Part shown: positions 1 through 5,872 of the stretch, one piece after another
Layout of the letters: every line of letters starts with the position of its first letter
Position numbering within the stretch: the stretch's first letter is position 1
Assembly (NCBI GenBank): GCA_003224835.1
Contig: QHZX01000188.1
Coordinates: forward strand, 1-13,030
Length of the DNA: 13,030 bases
Direction: 5' to 3'
DNA from: Acidobacteriota bacterium
Lineage (GTDB): Bacteria; Acidobacteriota; Terriglobia; Terriglobales; Acidobacteriaceae
Notes under the pieces: model-generated
What the model saw: the letters and a program-made list of their open reading frames with translations, nothing else
Told to the model about the DNA's origin: nothing
The model's database searches: none
Made by a program: the position numbers and the translations under genes

Positions 1-32
1 AACCTTAGTACCATCTATTTGGCCTACCCCCC

Positions 33-61
33 TTGCGAAGTTGACCAATTTTGCCTAGCAT
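33..61 (+). promoter_or_regulatory. Candidate sigma70-type promoter of 6S RNA
   Basis: TTGCGA at 33-38 (4/6 match to TTGACA) and TAGCAT at 56-61 (4/6 match to TATAAT) are separated by exactly 17 bases. Initiation would fall near 67-70, a few bases before the outermost pair of the 6S RNA fold that starts at 73. The boxes are weak individually. The support is the spacing and the agreement with the predicted RNA 5' end. A TTGACC at 41-46 has no good partner hexamer. Confidence 0.35.
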
Positions 62-72
62 CCCAAATGAAA

Positions 73-259
73 GCCGGCCTGCAAGGTTGGTGATGGCGGT
101 AACCGATTTTTGAACCAATGCTTGAATGAACGGGGCCTGACTCGTATCTGATCTGGTGTGCCATGCTCCGCCATGCGGAGAGGCCTAAAGGGTCGCGGAG
201 GGTCCCAAACGTCTACCGACGGTTCATTCTCGGCCCGTCACACGGTCAAGTGGGTCGGC
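73..259 (+). ncRNA. ssrS: 6S RNA (RNA polymerase-binding regulatory RNA)
   Basis: 6S RNA mimics an open promoter and binds the housekeeping sigma-factor RNA polymerase holoenzyme, mainly in stationary phase. The sequence folds as the family does: a long closing stem, a large central bubble and a terminal stem. Closing pairs are 73-79 with 253-259, then 90-96 with 235-241 (one G-U). GAATGAAC at 124-131 pairs with GTTCATTC at 222-229, and GGGGCC at 132-137 pairs with GGTCCC at 201-206. The apex is CTCCG/CGGAG (166-170/176-180) with a 5-base loop. Conserved-looking sequence includes CCGATTTTTGAACC (103-116) on the 5' side of the bubble, comparable to CCGATATTTCATACC in the E. coli RNA. TGGTGTGCCATGCTC before the apex and GGAGAGGCCTAAAG after it also match E. 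coli 6S in position. The length of 187 nt fits the family (E. coli 184). TTTTT at 260-264 directly follows the closing stem, as expected for termination. Folding and comparison were done by eye and from memory. Confidence 0.75.
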
Positions 260-273
260 TTTTTATTTGAATT

Positions 274-293
274 CAGAAGTAAGAAGTCAGAAT
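274..293. repeat. Inverted copy of the 21-bp tandem repeat
   Basis: These 20 bases are the exact reverse complement of 352-371, the first unit of the downstream tandem array. A transcript crossing both could form a 20-bp perfect stem with a 58-base loop. The segment starts 10 bases after the U-run that closes the 6S RNA, so it could act on read-through transcripts. That role is an inference. Confidence 0.7.
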
Positions 294-351
294 ACAGAAG
301 TCTAAGACCCTCACTGCAATTAAATCTTGGGCGTACGTTTTTTCGTTCTTA

Positions 352-500
352 ATTCTGACTTCTTACTTCTGCATTCTGCCTTCTGCCTTCTTTACTTCTG
401 CATTCTGCCTTCTTACTTCTGCCTTCTTTACTTCTGCATTCTGCCTTCTTACTTCTGCATTCTGCCTTCTTACTTCTGCATTCCGACTTCTTACTTCTGC
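352..500. repeat. 21-bp pyrimidine-rich tandem repeat array
   Basis: The unit is 21 bp (438-458 is a clean copy) and begins ATTCTGCCTTCTTACTTC. Regular copies lie at 352-372, 438-458, 459-479 and 480-500. Two copies at 373-401 and 402-437 are lengthened by internal CTTCTGC/CTTCTTTA duplications, and a decaying copy continues to about 527. The plus strand is almost pure pyrimidine. Because 21 bp is seven codons, artificial open frames exist on both strands. The array fills the gap between 6S RNA and lgt. I see no gene in 264-547. Confidence 0.85.
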
Positions 501-547
501 ATTTTCCTTCTGTATTCCATCCTGTTCTGCATCTAAAATAATAATCA

Positions 548-1351
548 GTGTTCCCCAGACTCTTTCAATTCGGTCACTTCGCCATACCAACATACGGAGT
601 CCTGGTCGCGACTGGCGTGCTGGTCGGCCTCTGGATCAGCGTCCGCAACTCCGCCAAACAGGGCATCAAGCCTGCGAATGCTTGGGATTTTGGTATCGCC
701 GTCGTACTGGCAGGGATCATAGGCTCCAAGCTGCTTTATATATTGGTTGATTGGCGCTTCTATGTTGATCATCCGCGCGAGATTTTCAGCCTGGCGACGT
801 TACAGGCTGGAGGAGTCTTCAGCGGCGGGCTTATAGGGGCATTTGTTGTTGCGGCGTGGTATCTGCGCAAGCACCATATGCCGGCGCTCGCGACCTGCGA
901 CGCATTTTCACCAGGCCTCGCCATGGGCCATTCGATAGGACGCTTAGGTTGTTTTGCGGCCGGATGCTGTTACGGCAAGCCCACAGACCACTTCTGGGGC
1001 GTGACGTTCACCAATCCACTTGCGAATGAACTCGTCGGAACGCCGTTAGGTCACGCTCTGGAGCCCACCCAATTGTTTGAATCTGCGGTCGAGTTGGGCA
1101 TCTTCTTCCTTCTCACCTGGATGTTCAAACGCAAGAAATTCGATGGCCAGATTTTCGGGGCATACCTTTTTCTCTACGGTATTGCGCGATTTTTCCTGGA
1201 ATTCCTTCGTGATGACCCGGGCCGCGGCTCGGTTTTCGGCGGAGTTCTGAGCGGAACCCAACTCATCGCGATAGGGCTTGTTCTCACCGGCGGAATTATC
1301 TGGTACCTGCGGCCTACCCCCAAGGTCGTCCTGGCTGCCGCGACCCGCTAA
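548..1351 (+). CDS. lgt: Prolipoprotein diacylglyceryl transferase (variant active site)
   Basis: Lgt is an inner-membrane enzyme that moves diacylglycerol from phosphatidylglycerol to the lipobox cysteine of prolipoproteins, the first step of lipoprotein maturation. The 267-residue product has about seven hydrophobic segments. Conserved features are TYG near residue 16, GGVFSGG (88-94), the signature HSIGRLGCFAAGCCYG (128-143) and YGIARFFLEFLR (210-221), with R214 and E218 at the expected late Arg/Glu positions. Several family residues differ: the E. coli H103 position (HGG) reads SGG, and in the signature Asn146 and Glu151 of E. coli align with Cys135 and Cys140. I recall similar GCCYG-type signatures in other Lgt homologues, so this is likely a subfamily rather than decay. 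The GTG at 548 is the first possible start, since an in-frame TAA lies at 542-544, and there is no clear Shine-Dalgarno. TAAAAT at 534-539 suggests a very short or absent leader. Confidence 0.88.
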   Translation: MFPRLFQFGHFAIPTYGVLVATGVLVGLWISVRNSAKQGIKPANAWDFGIAVVLAGIIGSKLLYILVDWRFYVDHPREIFSLATLQAGGVFSGGLIGAFVVAAWYLRKHHMPALATCDAFSPGLAMGHSIGRLGCFAAGCCYGKPTDHFWGVTFTNPLANELVGTPLGHALEPTQLFESAVELGIFFLLTWMFKRKKFDGQIFGAYLFLYGIARFFLEFLRDDPGRGSVFGGVLSGTQLIAIGLVLTGGIIWYLRPTPKVVLAAATR

Positions 1352-1372
1352 AGCTCGGCTCATTCCGTAAAC

Positions 1373-1558
1373 TGTCATCCTGAGCGCAGTCGAAGGATCC
1401 CTTCTCGCTTCGCATTAGCAACGACGCTTCGTGGAGTTCCCACACGCCCCGCAATTTTGGCCTGTCGCAGGAATTCCCCTCGAAGTTCATCGTTGTGCGA
1501 AGATCAAAGGGGTTCTTCGACTACGCAGGCCGAGCAGGACTCTCCGCTCAGAATGACA
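1373..1558. repeat. Extended imperfect palindrome / MITE-like dispersed repeat
   Basis: The gap between lgt and rluD is almost entirely self-complementary. TGTCATCCTGAGC (1373-1385) matches the complement of 1546-1558 with one mismatch. GCGCAGTCGAAG (1384-1395) matches the complement of 1514-1525 with one mismatch. CTTCGCA (1408-1414), CAACGA (1419-1424) and CTTCG (1427-1431) pair perfectly with 1496-1502, 1490-1495 and 1481-1485. GTGGAGTTCC (1431-1440) pairs with 1470-1479 with two mismatches. The TGTCATTCTGAGC end resembles a short intergenic repeat that I recall from many environmental bacterial genomes. There is no open frame or transposase. It may serve as a transcript-ending or mRNA-stabilising hairpin, or be a mobilised non-autonomous element. 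Confidence 0.65.
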
Positions 1559-1574
1559 GCGTGCAATTGAAACC

Positions 1575-2561
1575 GTGGAAATAAGAAATTTCAACGTCGG
1601 TCCAGAACAAGCCGGCAGACGATTGGATCATTTTCTCGTGAGGCAACTTCCCGACTCCAGCCGTTCCCGAATCCAGCAGCTTATCGCTCAAGAAAAAGTT
1701 CTTGTCGATGGCAATCCGGCGAAGGCTTCACTTCATCTTCGCGGAGGCGAGCACATTGAAATTATCGGCGAAGTGGAACGTCCACCTCTGCGCGCCATGC
1801 CAGAAGAGATTCCGCTCGACGTGCTTTTTGAAGATGATGACGTCGCGGTCGTAAACAAACCCGCCGGCATGATGGTCCATGCGGGTGCCGGTGCTACCGA
1901 CGATGAACGAAACCGAGGAACTCTGGTCAATGCCCTGCTGCATCGCTTCGGCGTGCTTTCCGATGTGGGTGGCGAACTGCGTCCGGGAATCGTTCACCGC
2001 CTGGACAAAGAGACGAGCGGCCTGATCGTGATTGCAAAAAATGATATTGCCCATCGCAAATTGGGCGCCCAGTTTTCCGGAAGAAAGGTAAAGAAGACGT
2101 ACCTAGCCCTTGTTCACGGATGGCCAAAGAGCGACAGGGGCACCATCTCCAGCCCGATCAGCCGCGACGCTATACGCCGTACTCGTATGACGACGCGCCG
2201 CAGGGGCGGGCGTGAAGCCATCACGAAGTATGCCGTGCAGCGACGAATTGAATCAGAATTCGGAAAATTCACGCTGCTTCAGGTAAAAATCGAAACCGGC
2301 CGCACTCATCAGATTCGTGTCCACATCTCTTCTCTCGGCTACCCAGTAGTCGGTGACACCCTCTATGGGGCGCCACGCGAAATCCGGGCCAAATCTGGCG
2401 CAAACATCTCACTAGCTCGCAATTTTCTGCACTCGGCTGAGATTCAGTTCGAGCATCCCCGCAGTGGCGAGCCGCTGAGCTTTTCTAGTCCTGTTCCGGA
2501 ACAGCTCACAGAATTCTTGAGCCTTTTGGAGCCTAATCCTTCCACTCAGAAGCGTCTATAA
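1575..2561 (+). CDS. rluD: Ribosomal large-subunit pseudouridine synthase, RluD/RluA family
   Basis: The enzyme isomerises uridine to pseudouridine in RNA. RluD itself modifies helix 69 of 23S rRNA during 50S maturation. The 328-residue product has an N-terminal S4 RNA-binding domain (about 13-65, GRRLDHFL...KVLVDG). The catalytic domain follows, with VVNKPAGMMVHAG (92-104), the signature HRLDKETSG (141-149) containing the catalytic Asp144, and GRTHQIRVH (242-250). Length and the S4 domain fit RluD, RluC or the Bacillus YlyB/YjbO type. Exact target uridines cannot be read from sequence, so the symbol is provisional. The GTG start at 1575 is the first after an in-frame TGA at 1554, and no strong Shine-Dalgarno is seen. 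The stop lies 10 bases before the next gene, so the two are probably co-transcribed. In many bacteria lgt/lspA and rluD are near neighbours, which fits the preceding lgt. Confidence 0.9.
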   Translation: MEIRNFNVGPEQAGRRLDHFLVRQLPDSSRSRIQQLIAQEKVLVDGNPAKASLHLRGGEHIEIIGEVERPPLRAMPEEIPLDVLFEDDDVAVVNKPAGMMVHAGAGATDDERNRGTLVNALLHRFGVLSDVGGELRPGIVHRLDKETSGLIVIAKNDIAHRKLGAQFSGRKVKKTYLALVHGWPKSDRGTISSPISRDAIRRTRMTTRRRGGREAITKYAVQRRIESEFGKFTLLQVKIETGRTHQIRVHISSLGYPVVGDTLYGAPREIRAKSGANISLARNFLHSAEIQFEHPRSGEPLSFSSPVPEQLTEFLSLLEPNPSTQKRL

Positions 2562-2571
2562 TGAGGTATTC

Positions 2572-3735
2572 ATGGATCGCTTCCGTGCTACATATTTGCT
2601 CCTGATTGGAGTCTTGCTGAGCGCGCCTGTCATTGCCCAGAACTCCGCTCAGTATTCGGATCAAGCCACGGACGATCTGCCCGCAGCGCCCTCGGCTGTC
2701 GTTCAGAAAAAGCAGGCACCGCCCCGCGAGGCGGCCCCCGCAATCCCACCGCAACAGCAGCCCGCGCCGGCCCAGAACCCACAGTCGGAGCCACAGCCCG
2801 AGTCAAGCGCTCCGGTTCCACCAGCCTCCTCGGAAGACCCTGTTGCCGCCAGGAACAATGCCGATTCCGGTGGCGTTCCCAAAACAAGCGGGGACGAGGC
2901 CTTCCGCACAACCGTTAACGAGGTCCCGGTCGTATTTACGGTTACAGACAAACACAACCATTACGTGCGCGACTTGAACAAGAGCGACTTCAAAGTGATA
3001 GATGACGGCAGACCGGTCATTCAGATTCGCAGCTTTCGACGCGAGACCGAGTTACCTTTGCGCGTTGGCCTCCTGATCGATTCCAGCGCTTCAGTTCGCG
3101 GTCGCTTCAAATTCGAGCAGGAAGCCGCGATCGAATTTATGAATCAAACCATCCGTCCCAGGTTCGATGAAGCTTTCGTACTTGGTTTCGATTCCAGCCT
3201 CGAGGTCACGCAGGAGTTCACCGGCGATACCGAACGGCTCTCGAAGGGCATACGTAGTTTGCGTCCCGGCAATAGCACGCGCCTTTATGATGCTATCTAT
3301 TACGCCTGCCGCGAACGGTTATTGGACAGAGCGGAGACAAGATCGGTCCGTAAAGCCATCGTTTTGATCACCGATGGAGAAGACAATTCCAGCCGCTCGA
3401 CTCGCGAAGAAGCCATTGACATGGCTTTGCGGGCAAATGTCATCGTTTATACGATCAGCACCAATTTTCCGGGCTATGCGGAGAGTGGCAAGTACGACAA
3501 GATCCTGCAGCGCATAGCAGACGCCACCGGAGGCCGCTGGTTCGAGCCGTTTCAGGTGACAGACGTCGCAAACGCCTTCGCTCAAATCCAAGCCGATCTG
3601 CGCAGTCAGTATGCATTGGCGTATCATCCTGAAGATTTCAAGCATGATGGCCGGTACCGCACCATCGAGATCATGGCCGAGCACAAGGGCCTAAAGGTGC
3701 ACAGCCGCCACGGGTATTACGCGCCGACGGATTGA
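2572..3735 (+). CDS. Secreted von Willebrand factor A domain protein (acidobacterial type)
   Basis: The 387-residue product starts with a signal peptide (hydrophobic core 7-20, likely cleavage after VIA at 22). A proline/glutamine-rich, disordered-looking linker follows (about 37-92), then a beta-rich segment with the pattern VVFTVTDKHNHYVRDL...DFKVIDDGRPVIQI (about 120-152), and a VWA domain from about 163. The metal-ion-dependent adhesion site looks complete: DSSAS (D170, S172, S174), Thr236 in NSTRLYDA and Asp268 in ITDGED. This architecture matches the 'VWFA-related acidobacterial domain' proteins, which occur in many copies in acidobacterial genomes and whose function is not established. 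Metal-dependent binding of a protein partner outside the cytoplasm is the likely activity. A good GAGG sits 5 bases before the ATG. The gene follows rluD by 10 bases and precedes a hairpin and tig. A role in ribosome or protease work is not implied by this position. Confidence 0.85.
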   Translation: MDRFRATYLLLIGVLLSAPVIAQNSAQYSDQATDDLPAAPSAVVQKKQAPPREAAPAIPPQQQPAPAQNPQSEPQPESSAPVPPASSEDPVAARNNADSGGVPKTSGDEAFRTTVNEVPVVFTVTDKHNHYVRDLNKSDFKVIDDGRPVIQIRSFRRETELPLRVGLLIDSSASVRGRFKFEQEAAIEFMNQTIRPRFDEAFVLGFDSSLEVTQEFTGDTERLSKGIRSLRPGNSTRLYDAIYYACRERLLDRAETRSVRKAIVLITDGEDNSSRSTREEAIDMALRANVIVYTISTNFPGYAESGKYDKILQRIADATGGRWFEPFQVTDVANAFAQIQADLRSQYALAYHPEDFKHDGRYRTIEIMAEHKGLKVHSRHGYYAPTD

Positions 3736-3742
3736 TGGAGCC

Positions 3743-3807
3743 GTCGTCTGCCGTCGGTCTCAACCGTGCGGATTTTAGCCGACAGCTGAAGGCCGACGAC
3801 CGACGAC
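3743..3807 (+). promoter_or_regulatory. Strong intergenic hairpin upstream of tig
   Basis: Bases 3743-3759 (GTCGTCTGCCGTCGGTC) pair with 3791-3807 (GGCCGACGACCGACGAC) with two mismatches and one G-U, leaving a 31-base loop. It lies 7 bases after the VWA stop codon and 39 bases before the tig start. No U-run follows, so it is not a textbook intrinsic terminator. It may be an mRNA 3'-end stabiliser, a weak terminator or attenuator, or a REP-like repeat built from the GTCG/CGAC motif. Confidence 0.5.
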
Positions 3808-3846
3808 ACTTCACATTCGAGATTTTGTTTTCTGAAAGGAAAGACT

Positions 3847-5121
3847 TTGAGTCCAACCGATACTGCACCCAGCACAAAACGCGAAATAGAAGTTGAAATT
3901 CCTCCTGAAGAGGTCTCGCGTGAAACTGAGGTGTTGATCCAGAAATATCAGAAGCTGGCGCGCATCCCGGGGTTTCGCCGCGGGCATGTTCCAGCGTCCA
4001 TCATTCGTCAGCGTTTCTCTCAGGATATTCAGAATGATGTGATCGACGCTCTGGTGCCGAAGTACTTTCGCAAGGAAACTGAGCGTCTGGGTGTGGTCCC
4101 AATTTCGCAACCCCGAGTTACCGATCTGCACGCCAATGAAGGCAAGCCCATGCACTTCAAGGCCAGCTTCGAAGTCATGCCTGAGATCAAAATCGAGGGT
4201 TACAAGGAACTTCGTGCCGAGCACCCTGAAATTTCCGTCACCAATGAAGAAGTCGAAGAGTCGCTAAAAAACCTGCGGGAGCAGAAAGCCACTTTCTCTC
4301 CGATTGAAGGCCGGACAATTACTGATGGTGACTACGCCCAGGTATCGCTGGACGGCACGCCAAAGAACGACGAATCCGGAACAAAGCCAGTTCACATGGA
4401 TGACGTACTGGTCGAGATTGGTGGAAAAACCACCATGCCGGAATTCACCGAGAATCTGCGCGGCGCAAGTCCGGGCGAGGAACGTACATTCGATGTTCAT
4501 TATCCGGAAGATTTTTCTGACGAGCGGCTTCGCGGGCAAACCTTCAGCTACAAAGTTAAGATCAATGCAGTCAAACAAAAATCTTTGCCCGAACTGAATG
4601 AGGATTTCGCCAAAGAGCTCGGGGAATTTACCTCTGTCGAGGAAGTTCGCCAACGCATCCGCGAAGGCATGGAACACGAACGACGGCAGACGGCAGAGCG
4701 TGAAGCCAAAGACAAACTATTAGCTGAGCTCATTCGGCGAAACGAGTTCGAGGTTCCAGAAGCTCTCGTCGAGCATCAAATTGATATCCGCCTCGAACGT
4801 GGCCTTCGAGCCCTGGCAGCCCAGGGAATGAGTTCCGAGCACATGAAGAAAATGGATCTCCCGCGTCTTCGTGCCGGGCAGCACGACCAGGCTCTGCAGG
4901 AAGTAAAGGCCGCATTGTTGCTGGAAAAAATTGCAGAAGAAGAAAAAATTGAGGTCGGCGATGATGAAATTAATCAGGAGATTGAGGCTCTCGCGAAGCA
5001 GACAAACCAGGCGCCGGATGCGATCCGCGGACGTTTGACACGTGATGGAGCGCTGGATAGAATCCGGAACAGGATCCGCAACGAAAAGGCCCTCGATTTC
5101 CTGTATCGTCAATCTGCTTAG
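3847..5121 (+). CDS. tig: Trigger factor (ribosome-associated chaperone and prolyl isomerase)
   Basis: Trigger factor docks near the peptide exit of the 50S subunit and shields nascent chains. The 424-residue protein (E. coli 432) has the full domain order. The N-terminal ribosome-binding domain carries the docking loop GFRRGHVP (42-49; GFRKGKVP in E. coli). The FKBP-like prolyl isomerase domain covers about 155-245 (DGDYAQVSLDG, PEFTENLRGASPGEERTF). The alpha-helical C-terminal substrate-cradling domain starts at about 255 with SLPELNEDFAKELGEF and continues with charged helices to the end. The start is TTG at 3847, read from the well-placed GAAAGGAAAG 6 or more bases upstream. No ATG or GTG lies near the expected N-terminus. 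It heads a tig-clpP-clpX-lon run, with 55 bases to clpP. The C-terminal domain is rich in Arg/Glu, as usual. Confidence 0.95.
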   Translation: MSPTDTAPSTKREIEVEIPPEEVSRETEVLIQKYQKLARIPGFRRGHVPASIIRQRFSQDIQNDVIDALVPKYFRKETERLGVVPISQPRVTDLHANEGKPMHFKASFEVMPEIKIEGYKELRAEHPEISVTNEEVEESLKNLREQKATFSPIEGRTITDGDYAQVSLDGTPKNDESGTKPVHMDDVLVEIGGKTTMPEFTENLRGASPGEERTFDVHYPEDFSDERLRGQTFSYKVKINAVKQKSLPELNEDFAKELGEFTSVEEVRQRIREGMEHERRQTAEREAKDKLLAELIRRNEFEVPEALVEHQIDIRLERGLRALAAQGMSSEHMKKMDLPRLRAGQHDQALQEVKAALLLEKIAEEEKIEVGDDEINQEIEALAKQTNQAPDAIRGRLTRDGALDRIRNRIRNEKALDFLYRQSA

Positions 5122-5176
5122 CGAAAAAATTTCCAATCCCCCCATCATCCGGAATTTCCGGGCAGGAGTGTGAGAA

Positions 5177-5785
5177 GTGAGTGAGAAAGACGCACGCATG
5201 ATGTTGGTCCCAATGGTCATAGAACAAACTGGCCGGGGTGAACGGGCCTATGACATTTACTCGCGCCTGCTGCGAGACAACATCATTTTCATCGGAACTC
5301 CCATCGACGATAACGTCGCTAACCTTGTCATCGCGCAAATGTTATTTTTGGCCCAGGAAGATCCCGAAAAGGACATTCAGCTCTATATAAATTCTCCCGG
5401 CGGGTCGATTACTTCGGGTATGGCAATTTACGACACCATGCAGTACGTGAAGAACGACGTGACTACAATATGCATTGGACAGGCGGCCAGCATGGCGGCC
5501 ACTCTGCTCGCGGCGGGAGAACCAAAAAAGAGGTTAGCTTTGCCTAATTCAAGAATTTTGATTCACCAGCCGCATATGGGTGGACTGTCAGGCCAGGCGA
5601 CCGATATTGATATTCACGCCCGTGAAATCTTGAGAATGCGCGACATTACGAACCAGCTGCTCTCGAAACATACCGGGCAGAAGCTGGATAAAGTTGAGAA
5701 AGATGTTGAGCGCGACTTCATTATGAACGCCCAACAGTCAAAGGAATACGGAATCATTGACGATATCATCTATAAGACCCGATAG
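5177..5785 (+). CDS. clpP: ATP-dependent Clp protease proteolytic subunit
   Basis: ClpP forms the double-heptameric serine protease chamber fed by ClpX. The 202-residue product contains the complete triad: Ser105 in GQAASMAA, His130 in LIHQPHMGG, and Asp180 in DVERD (aligned to E. coli S111/H136/D185 of the precursor). The oxyanion-side loop is INSPGGSITSG (71-81). The N-terminal segment MMLVPMVIEQTGRGERAYDIYSRLL is typical, including the axial-loop region. The GTG at 5177 is preceded by AGGAG (5164-5168, spacing 8). A later ATG at 5198 would begin right at MMLVPMVIEQ and is a credible alternative, or it marks the propeptide processing site. The gene sits between tig and clpX, with 87 bases to clpX, as in many bacteria. 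Confidence 0.96.
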   Translation: MSEKDARMMLVPMVIEQTGRGERAYDIYSRLLRDNIIFIGTPIDDNVANLVIAQMLFLAQEDPEKDIQLYINSPGGSITSGMAIYDTMQYVKNDVTTICIGQAASMAATLLAAGEPKKRLALPNSRILIHQPHMGGLSGQATDIDIHAREILRMRDITNQLLSKHTGQKLDKVEKDVERDFIMNAQQSKEYGIIDDIIYKTR

Positions 5786-5872
5786 GTTGTATGATCGGCC
5801 TTTCGCGGGGTGGACTGGGTCGCCAAGGCAAAAGCAACAGTCAGAACTAGCAACTAAAGGAGTGGGGGCCGA

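Noticed and set aside
158..352. Short open frame MPCSAMRRG... across the 6S RNA
   Set aside because: Its start lies in the 6S apical stem and the composition is not protein-like. The RNA fold explains the sequence better.
352..500. Possible CRISPR array
   Set aside because: Units are contiguous with no unique spacers and no dyad in the unit. It is a plain tandem repeat.
327..536. Plus-strand open frame with repeated CILPSYF units
   Set aside because: It is also generated by the 21-bp repeat. The frame composition is simply the repeat read in another phase.
363..593. Minus-strand open frame encoding repeated AEVRRQN-type heptads
   Set aside because: It is the translation of the 21-bp tandem repeat, and it overlaps the lgt start. 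There is no ribosome-binding site or unique sequence.
1373..1558. Insertion sequence
   Set aside because: Inverted ends are present but there is no transposase frame and no clear target duplication. It is kept only as a palindromic repeat.
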